From Oribacterium sp. UBA4274 (GTDB lineage Bacteria; Bacillota; Clostridia; Lachnospirales; Lachnospiraceae): a stretch of 19,681 nt of DNA. The position numbers and the translations under genes were made by a program. Under the pieces are notes generated by a model. That model was not told the origin of the DNA, made no database searches, and saw nothing but the letters and a program-made list of their open reading frames with translations. The first letter of the stretch is position 1; each line of letters opens with the position of its first letter. Positions 1-7,606 of the stretch are shown here, one piece after another. The stretch is taken from contig DGVW01000001.1 of the NCBI GenBank assembly GCA_002396005.1, positions 1 to 19,681 of the forward strand, given 5' to 3'.

Positions 1-390
1 GAGATGAAGATGACTGAAGGAAATCCTGAGGTCAAGAATAAAATGAAGCAGAAGCATAGAGAGATGACCAACCGTCGTATGATGCAGGAAGTTCCTAAGG
101 CTGATGTTATCGTGCGTAATCCGACTCACGTGGCAGTTGCTCTTAAATACGATCCTGATAAACATGGGGCACCTTTTGTGGTCGCAAAGGGACTTGACCT
201 TATGGCGTTGAAGATAGTGAATGTGGGCGAGCAGAACGATGTTCCGTGGCTGGAAAACAAACCTCTGGCAAGAGCCTTATATGCGTCTTGTGAGATAGGT
301 CAGGAGATACCGGTTGATTACTATAGTGCTGTCGCCGAAATTCTTGTTTACATCTATCGTCAGAAAAATAACGGTGAATTACCTGCATAA
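1..390 (+). CDS. flhB: FlhB, flagellar export apparatus switch protein, C-terminal part (5' truncated by window)
   Basis: This is the cytoplasmic C-terminal domain of FlhB, the export-gate protein that switches substrate class from rod/hook to filament proteins. The reading frame is open from base 1, so the gene begins outside the window and the ATG at 4 is internal. The self-cleavage motif Asn-Pro-Thr-His is intact (codons 118-129) inside the usual context VRNPTHVAVALKY; FlhB family members cleave between Asn and Pro. The helix before it is rich in Lys, Arg and Met (KNKMKQKHREMTNRRMM), as in FlhB linkers, and the downstream WLENKPLARALY and PVDYYSAVAEILVYIYR segments are typical. The four transmembrane helices lie upstream of the window. 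An 8-bp inverted repeat overlaps the stop codon. flhA follows after 230 bases. Identification is firm. Confidence 0.96.
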   Translation, partial: EMKMTEGNPEVKNKMKQKHREMTNRRMMQEVPKADVIVRNPTHVAVALKYDPDKHGAPFVVAKGLDLMALKIVNVGEQNDVPWLENKPLARALYASCEIGQEIPVDYYSAVAEILVYIYRQKNNGELPA

Positions 391-406
391 ATAGGCTGTT
401 TATGCA
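384..406. repeat. 8-bp inverted repeat at the flhB stop
   Basis: TGCATAAA (384-391) and TTTATGCA (399-406) are perfect complements around a 7-base loop, and the left arm contains the flhB stop codon. It could be a weak terminator or an RNA 3'-end stabiliser. No T-run follows on the plus strand, so I do not call it a terminator. Confidence 0.35.
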
Positions 407-506
407 AAATGGCAAGAAATTCAATTTCAAAAAACGTAAAAATGTGTACTTTTTAGTCCAATTTTAACATTATTTTAAAAAAATTAATGGAATTTATAAT
501 TTTTTC

Positions 507-535
507 AAGACAAAATGTTAAAAAACTATTATAAT
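507..535 (+). promoter_or_regulatory. Candidate housekeeping (sigma-A type) promoter for flhA
   Basis: AAGACA (507-512, 4/6 to TTGACA) and a perfect TATAAT (530-535) are separated by 17 bases, within the 391-620 gap between flhB and flhA. That gap is extremely AT-rich and holds no credible gene. Transcription would start near 542 and give a leader of about 80 bases. AT-rich DNA produces such matches by chance, so confidence is moderate. Confidence 0.4.
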
Positions 536-620
536 AAACATATATCTTAAACTTGTTCGTAACTTATAGGACAAAACATACAATAAAATAGGAAAGAGAA
601 ATAGAAACAGATCACAGACT

Positions 621-2786
621 ATGAAATGGACGAAATTTGTAGCAGATAATTCCATAGTTGTTATGGCTCTTGTTATCATCCTTCTCCTGATCATCCCACT
701 TCCGCCTTTTATGGCAGATATGTGTATAGTTCTTAATTTTGCTATATCCATGATGATTCTGGTCATAACGATGACGATACACAGCCCGTTGGAATTTTCG
801 ATTTATCCGTCATTGCTTCTGTTGACTACACTGTTCCGTCTTGGTATCAATGTTTCCACAACCAGAAACATCCTTTCCAACGGCGGTTCCTCCGGACAGG
901 TCATTGCAGCATTTGGTGACTTTGTTTTGCAGGGAAATGTTGTTGTCGGTCTTGTAATCTATATCGTCATTGTTCTCATGAACTTCACAGTCATCACTAA
1001 AGGTGCCGAGCGTGTAGCAGAGGTTTCAGCAAGATTCAACCTCGATGCTATGCCGGGTAAACAGATGGCTATCGACTCGGATTTAAATGCCGGTCTCATC
1101 GATGAGCAGGAAGCTGCACGTCGAAGAATGAATGTTCAGCGAGAGTCCGATTTTTACGGCTCCATGGATGGTGCTACGAAAATTGTAAAAGGTGACGGCG
1201 TCATGTCGCTGATAACCACAGGTATAAATCTTGTGGGAGGCAGTATCATTGGTATCGTTCAGTCCGGACAGGACATAGGTACCGTATTAAACACATACAC
1301 AATTGCAACCGTTGGTGATGGTCTTGTGGGACAAATCCCATCACTTCTTATTTCTACCGCGACCGGCATGATAGTTACTCGTGCCGTGGCAGAGGGATCA
1401 CTTAACGAGGACATATCAAAGGAGTTTTTGGCACAGCCAAGATCATTTATGATCGCAGGCGGTGTTATTTGTGTTCTTTGCATTATTCCTGGTATGCCGA
1501 TCTTCCAGATCCTGCTTACAGGTTTTGGATTTATCGCAGCAGGATATGCAATGCAGCGAAGGATTGCCGAAGCACCGGAATCAGTTAGAGCCGAAGCATA
1601 TAAGGCAGCAAGCAGTGGTGCCAGACAGAGAATCGGAAATGTCAGCGTGGAAGAGCCTGAAGCTTTGGAAGCAGGACAGGAAACTGAAAAAGCACCTCAG
1701 CAGACACAGGAAGAGTACTTTAAGGATGTCAACAATGTTTATCATTTGTTGCAGGTCGAGCCGATTGAGCTGGACTTCGGATACAGCCTTATACCTCTTG
1801 CCGATGAGTCGGTTGGAGGAAGGCTCATAAGTCGTATAGTTGTATTCAGACGTCAGTACGCACAGGATATGGGATATGTTATTCCATCTGTGAGACTCAG
1901 GGACAGTGCCAAGCTTGGAACTAATGAATACACTATCAAAATTAAAGGCGAGGCAGTTGCTGTAGGAGAAATCCTTACGGATTTTTATCTTGCATTGCAG
2001 CCTGAACATGTTGAAAGAGAAATAGACGGAATCGATACTATAGAACCTGCATATGGCATTCCAAGTAAATGGATAAAGCCGGAGCAGCGTGAGCGGGCAG
2101 AGATGTACGGTTATACCGTTATTGATCCGCTTTCGGTGTTGGTTTCTCATATGAGTGAGGTTATAAGACAACACAGTTTCGAACTCATAACGAGACAGGA
2201 GGTTTTCAGACTTGTTGAGAACCTTAAGGGCACAGCACCGGAGCTTGTCAATGAAGCATTCCCGACACTGGTATCCTACAATCTTTTACAGAAGGTTCTT
2301 ACAATGCTCCTTAAAGAAGGAGTATCCATAAAGGACCTCGAGACTATAGTAGAAACTATGGTTGATGTCATAACAGAAACGGGATTACCGGTAAAGGATA
2401 TTGATTCGCTTGTAGAGCAGGTGAGAATTTCACTTAAGCGTACGATCACAAGAATGTATTGTGAGGACGGCAATATGAAAGTCGTAACTCTTGATGCAGA
2501 TCTGGAACGTTCGATGGTGAGCTCACTGTCAAAAGGTGAGAGTGGCTATTATCTTGCGTTAAGCCCGGAAGTTTTACAGAGTCTTGTAAGACAGGTTTCT
2601 GAAGAGATTAAGAAGTTCAAAGACCTTTCACAGACTCCGGTCATACTTACTTCAGAGGTTATGAGAGCTCATTTCTATCATTTGATAGAACAGTTCTATC
2701 CTCAGGTAAGAGTTCTTTCTTTCAACGAAGTAGCGAATAATGTCCAGATTCAGGCTATAGGGAGTCTGAAGCTGGAGGATAAGTGA
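621..2786 (+). CDS. flhA: FlhA, flagellar type III export gate protein
   Basis: FlhA forms the nonameric export gate in the basal-body membrane and docks chaperone-substrate complexes with its cytoplasmic ring. The 721-residue product has the family's usual length. The N-terminal half (about residues 10-310) is a set of hydrophobic helices, starting with VVMALVIILLLIIPLPP. The FHIPEP signature is clear at about 137-170 (ARFNLDAMPGKQMAIDSDL, then NAGLIDEQEAARRR). A charged linker at about 320-370, rich in Ala, Glu and Gln, leads to the cytoplasmic domain. The ATG at 621 is chosen because it gives the family N terminus, although no Shine-Dalgarno sequence sits at the normal distance; the nearest purine run (591-599) is about 21 bases away. 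In many relatives flhF and flhG follow flhA; here fliA follows directly. Confidence 0.97.
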   Translation: MKWTKFVADNSIVVMALVIILLLIIPLPPFMADMCIVLNFAISMMILVITMTIHSPLEFSIYPSLLLLTTLFRLGINVSTTRNILSNGGSSGQVIAAFGDFVLQGNVVVGLVIYIVIVLMNFTVITKGAERVAEVSARFNLDAMPGKQMAIDSDLNAGLIDEQEAARRRMNVQRESDFYGSMDGATKIVKGDGVMSLITTGINLVGGSIIGIVQSGQDIGTVLNTYTIATVGDGLVGQIPSLLISTATGMIVTRAVAEGSLNEDISKEFLAQPRSFMIAGGVICVLCIIPGMPIFQILLTGFGFIAAGYAMQRRIAEAPESVRAEAYKAASSGARQRIGNVSVEEPEALEAGQETEKAPQQTQEEYFKDVNNVYHLLQVEPIELDFGYSLIPLADESVGGRLISRIVVFRRQYAQDMGYVIPSVRLRDSAKLGTNEYTIKIKGEAVAVGEILTDFYLALQPEHVEREIDGIDTIEPAYGIPSKWIKPEQRERAEMYGYTVIDPLSVLVSHMSEVIRQHSFELITRQEVFRLVENLKGTAPELVNEAFPTLVSYNLLQKVLTMLLKEGVSIKDLETIVETMVDVITETGLPVKDIDSLVEQVRISLKRTITRMYCEDGNMKVVTLDADLERSMVSSLSKGESGYYLALSPEVLQSLVRQVSEEIKKFKDLSQTPVILTSEVMRAHFYHLIEQFYPQVRVLSFNEVANNVQIQAIGSLKLEDK

Positions 2787-2837
2787 TACGTGCAGCAAAA
2801 GAGATGGAATAAAGAATAGTTAGAGGGGATGAGATTT

Positions 2838-3623
2838 ATGATAGACACTATTTACAGGGAGACTGTCGATGATTTAGAGACAAGGACTAACGAAGAACTG
2901 TTTTTACTTTTTCAGAAAAGCCATGACAATCGTATCAAACAGGAACTGACGATGCGCTACGTTTATATAGTCAAAAGTGTAGCGTATCAGATGAGAGATG
3001 TTTATAGTGACACTATGCAGCCTGAAGATATCATCAATGAAGGTGTCATCGAAATCATGAAAGCTATCGATCGTTACGATATTGAAAAGGATAACAAATT
3101 TGAAACATTTATCTCAAGACGTATCAGGGGTATGGTTATAGATCTGATACGTAAAAATGACTGGATGCCGCGCAACTATCACAGAGATCGTAAGAACATC
3201 GAGGATGCAAGAGATGAACTCCAAAGAAAGCTTGGACACGTTCCAAGCGATGAGGAGATATCTAAGTATTACAAGATGGATGTAAAGAAGATTAAAAAGG
3301 TTGATAGAATGAGAACTATGGTCAATGTCCTGTCACTGGACATGACCTATGATGATAATGATGAGACGCTGTTTCAGGTAGCGTCAGAGGATGTTAATAC
3401 ACAACCGGAGGGTAGTTTCTTGCAAGGCGAAACAGTAGCAACATTGGCAAAAGCCATTGATTCTTTAAAAGATAGTGAAAAAAAGGTTATATCTCTTTAT
3501 TATGTTGACGAATTAAATATGAACCAGATAGCAGAGGTTATGAATATCAGTCAGCCAAGAGTGTCTCAGCTTCATTCGATAGCAATCGAGAAGCTTAAGA
3601 GCTATATGGCAAAGATGTCCTAA
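2838..3623 (+). CDS. fliA: FliA/WhiG family RNA polymerase sigma factor (sigma-28)
   Basis: This sigma factor directs RNA polymerase to late flagellar and chemotaxis promoters. Region 2 is seen at about residues 35-110 (QPEDIINEGVIEIMKAIDRY and the FETFISRRIRGMVIDLIRK segment), region 3 at about 120-155 (LGHVPSDEEISKYYKMD), and region 4 with its helix-turn-helix at about 205-255 (LNMNQIAEVMNISQPRVSQL). Length (261 residues) fits the family. An in-frame ATG at 2829 touches the GAGGGG ribosome site (2823-2828) with no gap, so the ATG at 2838, 9 bases downstream, is preferred. Its antagonist FlgM is encoded at the other end of this window, and matching sigma-28-like sites precede fliD, fliS, flgK and flgM. 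It lies 51 bases after flhA. Confidence 0.95.
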   Translation: MIDTIYRETVDDLETRTNEELFLLFQKSHDNRIKQELTMRYVYIVKSVAYQMRDVYSDTMQPEDIINEGVIEIMKAIDRYDIEKDNKFETFISRRIRGMVIDLIRKNDWMPRNYHRDRKNIEDARDELQRKLGHVPSDEEISKYYKMDVKKIKKVDRMRTMVNVLSLDMTYDDNDETLFQVASEDVNTQPEGSFLQGETVATLAKAIDSLKDSEKKVISLYYVDELNMNQIAEVMNISQPRVSQLHSIAIEKLKSYMAKMS

Positions 3624-3708
3624 GGGAATATAGACGAAATTTTTTTACATCTGCTATTTAAAATTTTTAGTGAGCCATTTAACAGGCGGGAGCCAGACAG
3701 GAGTAAAG

Positions 3709-4542
3709 ATGTATCAGGGATTTTACAATCTGACATCCGGGATGCTTACACAGCAGAGAAGACTTAACGTTGTCAGTAACAACATGGTCAATATAGAGAC
3801 AGCAGGTTATAAAAAGGATACTATGACTGCGACTACATTTCAGGAGGAAATGCTTATCCGCACAGGAAGGTACAATAAAGACAATCCTACTGATCTCACG
3901 ACCACATCCAAAATAGTTGCTGCCGATCAGACGTACACAAACTATGATCAGGGCTCATTTGTTCAAACAGATGATATATATGATTTCGCAATAGGCGGAG
4001 ATGGATGGTTTTCGATTCAAACCCAGGCCGGAGTAAGATATACAAGAGACGGATCCTTTTCTGTTGACAGTGAGGGATATCTCGAGCTAAACGGTCTTGG
4101 ACGCGTTTTGGGAGCAGATGACCAGCCTATCAGATTTCCGACTGAAAATTTTCAGGTTGATTCTGCAGGTAATATTTTGGTGGATACCGGAGCCGCTGCG
4201 GAAAAAACAGGTAAACCTACTGAAACGGCAGGTACTGCGGTGCCAGAGGGTGAAACCGCTGCAGTTAATTATGGTCAGATAAAGCTTGTGAGTTTTCAGG
4301 ATGTTGCTCAGCTTCATAAAGAGGACAATGGACTTTACAGTACCAATCAGGCGGCAACAGTAGTAAATGGCGCTGAGGGTACGGAACTTCACTGGACGAT
4401 GCTCGAGAAGGCCAATGTTGATCTTGTAGATGAGATGACTACTATGATCTCATCTCAGAGAGCACTTCAGAGTGCTGCTCAGATGCTTAAGATGTATGAT
4501 TCTGTTATGGCCAAATCTTCGTCAGATGTTGGCAGACTTTGA
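3709..4542 (+). CDS. Flagellar basal-body rod protein, FlgF/FlgG family (first copy)
   Basis: A rod component that polymerises in the periplasm-equivalent wall space after export. The N-terminal motif at about residues 22-36 (SNNMVNIETAGYKKD) is the conserved rod/hook signature. The C-terminal coiled-coil end (NVDLVDEMTTMISSQRALQ and following) is also typical of FlgF/FlgG. Between them lies the D1-like core (FAIGGDGWFSIQT, YTRDGSFSVDSEGYL). An Ala/Thr/Glu/Gly-rich loop sits at about 160-185 (EKTGKPTETAGTAVPEGETA). The start is ATG 3709, 5 bases after AGGAG (3699-3703), rather than the GTG at 3670. Product is 277 residues. It is paired with a second paralogue 39 bases downstream; sequence alone does not tell me which one is FlgF and which FlgG, so no symbol is given (the pair corresponds to B. 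subtilis FlhO/FlhP). Confidence 0.9.
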   Translation: MYQGFYNLTSGMLTQQRRLNVVSNNMVNIETAGYKKDTMTATTFQEEMLIRTGRYNKDNPTDLTTTSKIVAADQTYTNYDQGSFVQTDDIYDFAIGGDGWFSIQTQAGVRYTRDGSFSVDSEGYLELNGLGRVLGADDQPIRFPTENFQVDSAGNILVDTGAAAEKTGKPTETAGTAVPEGETAAVNYGQIKLVSFQDVAQLHKEDNGLYSTNQAATVVNGAEGTELHWTMLEKANVDLVDEMTTMISSQRALQSAAQMLKMYDSVMAKSSSDVGRL

Positions 4543-4581
4543 TTCGTAGGATTGTGACATAAGTGAGTAGGAGTGCTGTAT

Positions 4582-5379
4582 ATGAATATGTCTTTTTGGA
4601 CAGGAGCCGTGGGGGCTGATAATTTCACAAAGAGGCTTGCTGTTACTTCAAACAACCTTGCCAATATTAATACAACGGGCTTTAAGGCTAAAAATGCGCC
4701 TTTCAGAGAACTCATCAACTATAATCTCAATGATTCGAGAGAAGCTGTAACAGAGCTTCAGGCCGGCGCAGGCGCTGTTGTACACCAGACCAATACTAAT
4801 TTCAATGTATCAAGTGTTAATGTCACTAATCAGAATTCTGATTTTGCTCTCATGGATAATAATACATTTTTCATGCTGCAGGATCCCGGGGATAATTCTA
4901 TTTCATACACGAGAAACGGACACTTTCATTTCGGAGAGATGCAGGACGGAGAGTTCTATCTTATGACTGAATCAGGAAAGTATGTCCTTGATCAGAATGG
5001 AGAAAAACTAAAGGCGGATGTTATTGATCTCCAAACTCTCTATGAGAGTTCGGAAACCAATGATGATTCTTCAACAAGTACCGAAGAAACTACAGAAACT
5101 ACAGAAAAACCTACGATTGGTGTTTATACTTTTCCACATCCAAGCCGATTATTAAGTAGAGGTGATAATGAGTTTGTGGTTCAGGAAGGTGACACTCAGA
5201 ATGTTGCGGCTGTGGTACAGAATCCGCATGTACAGAAGGGTGTTCTTGAAAGTTCAAGTACCGATCTGGCCAAAGAAATGACAAAGATTATCGAGAGTCA
5301 GAGAGCGTTTTCATATGCGCTTAGGGTTGTGACAACTTCAGACGAAATAGAATCAACTATTAACGGGCTACGCGGTTAG
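4582..5379 (+). CDS. Flagellar basal-body rod protein, FlgF/FlgG family (second copy)
   Basis: Second rod paralogue, 265 residues. The signature TSNNLANINTTGFKAKN lies near residues 20-36, and the C-terminal segment STDLAKEMTKIIESQRAFSYA matches the conserved rod/hook end. The core has FALMDNNTFFMLQD and YTRNGHFHFGE, equivalent to the first copy. Near residues 155-178 is a Ser/Thr/Glu-rich insertion (SSETNDDSSTSTEETTETTE), partly encoded by a tandem 9-base repeat ACTACAGAA around 5089-5106. AGGAG (4569-4573) lies 8 bases before the ATG at 4582, which makes this start better than the GTG at 4573 that overlaps the ribosome site. It shares an operon-like arrangement with the preceding rod gene and cheC (23-base gap). 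Assignment to the family is firm, FlgF versus FlgG is not. Confidence 0.9.
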   Translation: MNMSFWTGAVGADNFTKRLAVTSNNLANINTTGFKAKNAPFRELINYNLNDSREAVTELQAGAGAVVHQTNTNFNVSSVNVTNQNSDFALMDNNTFFMLQDPGDNSISYTRNGHFHFGEMQDGEFYLMTESGKYVLDQNGEKLKADVIDLQTLYESSETNDDSSTSTEETTETTEKPTIGVYTFPHPSRLLSRGDNEFVVQEGDTQNVAAVVQNPHVQKGVLESSSTDLAKEMTKIIESQRAFSYALRVVTTSDEIESTINGLRG

Positions 5380-5402
5380 TTTTTATAAGTGGGGATTAAG
5401 TA

Positions 5403-6026
5403 ATGAGGATTAAGGATTATGGGGAAATGAACCTTCAGGAACTGGATGTCATGAGGGAGATCGGAAGTATCGGTACGGGACACGCTGCTACAGCTTTATC
5501 ACAGATGCTCCAGAAAGAGGTTCGCATTACTATCCCACAGGTTAAGATACTAGGCTACGATGAGGCTATTGAGGCTATCGGCGGAGATATTGAACAGATT
5601 GTAGGTGCGACGCTGGTAAAAATGGATGGTGACATAAATGGTCTCATGTTGTTTCTGTTTAATCTTGAATTTGCCAATACCATTTTTGATAAGATGATGG
5701 GCATATCCTATGCCGGATTTGAACAAATGGATTCCATGGCGCACTCAGCCTTGACGGAAATAGGTAATATTATTATCTGCTCTTATGTTAATGCATTTAC
5801 AGAGCTGGTTGATATGAATATAGGACTTTCTGTACCAAGCGCTGCTGTGAATATGCTTGGAGCTATACTTACGGTACCTATTGCGGAGTACGGGTACGAA
5901 ACCGATAAGCTTATGTACTGTAATGCTGATTTTGTAATAGATGGTAGAACATATAACGATTGGCTGCTTATGTTGCCTGACATTGCATCCTTAAATCGTA
6001 TTTTGGAGAAGCTAGGGGTTTCGTAA
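5403..6026 (+). CDS. cheC: CheC, CheY-P phosphatase / CheD partner
   Basis: CheC dephosphorylates CheY-P and sequesters CheD in the Bacillus/Thermotoga type of chemotaxis adaptation. The 207-residue protein has the two internally repeated active-site segments. Site 2 is intact: S115-xxx-E119-xx-N122, with the conserved Pro at 145. Site 1 has D15-xxx-E19 and Pro45 at exact spacing, but the catalytic Asn at position 22 is Ser (EIGS instead of EIGN; codon AGT). Family members such as B. subtilis CheC have Asn in both sites. One working site may suffice, so the enzyme is probably active but asymmetric. GGGG (5391-5394) precedes the ATG by 8 bases. cheD follows 3 bases after the stop, consistent with a co-translated pair that interact physically. 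Confidence 0.94.
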   Translation: MRIKDYGEMNLQELDVMREIGSIGTGHAATALSQMLQKEVRITIPQVKILGYDEAIEAIGGDIEQIVGATLVKMDGDINGLMLFLFNLEFANTIFDKMMGISYAGFEQMDSMAHSALTEIGNIIICSYVNAFTELVDMNIGLSVPSAAVNMLGAILTVPIAEYGYETDKLMYCNADFVIDGRTYNDWLLMLPDIASLNRILEKLGVS

Positions 6027-6029
6027 TCT

Positions 6030-6512
6030 ATGGATAGACAGCTAAAAGTCGGGATCGGTGACATGAAGCTTACGCGTGGTCAAGGTGAGATCATCACATT
6101 TGCGCTGGGCTCATGTATAGGCATAGCCTTTTATGATCCTGTTTTAAAGTTGGGTGCATTACTTCATATCATGCTCCCCATAAGACAGAATAAAGATGAT
6201 GCAAATCTCTTAAAATATGCTGATACCGGACTTGCTGAAACTATCCGTAAGATGACCGCTTTTGGAATGGTGAAGAGCAGGGCAATAGTAAAAATTGCCG
6301 GTGGCGCCAAGATGTTTGAAATCAGCGGAAATGCCAGTTTTGGTAATATAGGCGAGAGAAATGCTCAGACTGTGAGACAGATACTGCAGAGAGAAGGATT
6401 TCATATCCGGGCGGAAGACTGTGGAGCAAATTATGCCAGAACAATGAGTCTGAATGTGGCTACGGGGGACGTTGTAATAAAAACTTTTGGTCGTCCTGAG
6501 AAACATTTATAA
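6030..6512 (+). CDS. cheD: CheD, chemoreceptor glutamine deamidase
   Basis: CheD deamidates glutamines in chemoreceptors, and its activity is controlled by CheC. The catalytic triad is visible: Thr23, Cys29 in LGSC, and His46 in LLHIMLP; each is offset by two from the Thermotoga CheD numbering (T21, C27, H44). The GGAKMF segment and the C-terminal NYARTMSLNVATG stretch are also family hallmarks. Length (160 residues) is normal. It begins 3 bases after the cheC stop and has no good ribosome site at normal spacing, which suggests translational coupling to cheC. Confidence 0.95.
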   Translation: MDRQLKVGIGDMKLTRGQGEIITFALGSCIGIAFYDPVLKLGALLHIMLPIRQNKDDANLLKYADTGLAETIRKMTAFGMVKSRAIVKIAGGAKMFEISGNASFGNIGERNAQTVRQILQREGFHIRAEDCGANYARTMSLNVATGDVVIKTFGRPEKHL

Positions 6513-6537
6513 ATATACCCGTTAGGAGGAACTTGAA

Positions 6538-7488
6538 TTGAAGAAGAATAAGAAGGACGGAATACTGCTTGAGTCCGGCACGAACGAAATTGAGATTATG
6601 AAGTTCAAGGTCATGAATGAGTACTATGGCATCAATGTTGCCAAGGTAGTCGAGATCATGATGACTGAAAAAGTTAAACCTATGCCGCATTCACATCCTG
6701 CGGTTGAAGGCTTCTTTAAACCAAGAGATGTACTTATCACAGTTATCAATCTTGGACAGTACCTCACGGGTGAACGTAAGGAATACGGTGACAGAGATCT
6801 GTTTATCATAACAGGATTCAATAAAATGATGGTTGCTTTCCGTGTAGACAGTATCGAAGGAATCAGCCGTATATCCTGGAAGAGTATCCAGAAACCTGAT
6901 AAGACATTGGGCTCAGGTGATGAATCTGTAGCTACCGGTATTGCTCAATGTGATGACCAGCTGGTAACAGTTCTTGATTTTGAGAAAATTGTAGCTGAGA
7001 TTTCTCCTGAAACAACGATTCAGGTATCAGAGATTGATGAAATGGGTGATCGTCCTATCAATGAGTCACCTATAGTTATTGCGGAGGACTCTGTTCTCTT
7101 ACAGAAGATGATTCTCGATTCTCTGCAGAGAGCAGGATTTACGGATATCCATATGTTTAATAACGGTCAGGAGTGTTGGAACTATCTTGACAGCATCAAG
7201 GACGATCCTCATGTATATGAGCAGGTAAGTATCGTCATCACTGACCTTGAGATGCCTATGATGGATGGACACAGACTTACAAAACTTATCAAGTCTGATC
7301 CGCATCTTCGTCACCTGCCTGTAGTTATCTTCTCATCACTCATCGATGAGCAGATGCGTGCAAAGGGTAAAGAACTCGGTGCAGATGAACAGCTTTCAAA
7401 GCCTGAGATCGGACATCTCGTACATATCATGGATACTCTTATCGGAAGATATGAAGAGCAGAGAAAGAATGATTTTAAGGGCGTATAA
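6538..7488 (+). CDS. cheV: CheV, CheW-receiver fusion coupling protein
   Basis: CheV couples chemoreceptors to CheA through its CheW domain, and its receiver domain tunes this on phosphorylation. The CheW domain spans about residues 15-155 (NEYYGINVAKVVEI, PRDVLITVINLGQYL, TVLDFEKIV). The receiver spans about 177-305 with all key residues: acidic pair E183/D184, phosphoacceptor D236 (TDLEMPMMDG), Ser266 and Lys288 (SKPE). The start is a TTG at 6538, 8 bases after a perfect AGGAGG (6524-6529); the next ATG (6598) lacks a ribosome site and would clip the domain. It sits 25 bases after cheD. A strong hairpin follows the stop. cheA, cheW, cheB, cheR and cheY are not in the window. Confidence 0.95.
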   Translation: MKKNKKDGILLESGTNEIEIMKFKVMNEYYGINVAKVVEIMMTEKVKPMPHSHPAVEGFFKPRDVLITVINLGQYLTGERKEYGDRDLFIITGFNKMMVAFRVDSIEGISRISWKSIQKPDKTLGSGDESVATGIAQCDDQLVTVLDFEKIVAEISPETTIQVSEIDEMGDRPINESPIVIAEDSVLLQKMILDSLQRAGFTDIHMFNNGQECWNYLDSIKDDPHVYEQVSIVITDLEMPMMDGHRLTKLIKSDPHLRHLPVVIFSSLIDEQMRAKGKELGADEQLSKPEIGHLVHIMDTLIGRYEEQRKNDFKGV

Positions 7489-7497
7489 GTAGAGTTT

Positions 7498-7524
7498 AAA
7501 GGCAGGCAGAGAATGCCTGCCTTT
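7498..7524 (+). terminator. Hairpin terminator after cheV
   Basis: AAAGGCAGGCA (7498-7508) and TGCCTGCCTTT (7514-7524) form a perfect 11-bp stem with a 5-base loop directly behind the cheV stop. The T-run is short and lies inside the stem, so read-through is possible, but the position and strength suggest the end of the che transcript. Confidence 0.7.
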
Positions 7525-7606
7525 AGTGTATAGCTCGTGCTTATATTTATATATGATGAAAACAAGCATTTATAGCTGAGAGTGAACTATGAGGGGAGGA
7601 TTAGTT

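Noticed and set aside
960..967. GACGATAT on the minus strand within flhA
   Set aside because: It lies antisense inside flhA with no minus-strand gene downstream.
1581..2174. A 197-codon open frame on the minus strand opposite flhA
   Set aside because: It lies wholly antisense to a well-supported gene, has no family resemblance and no ribosome site; a shadow frame.
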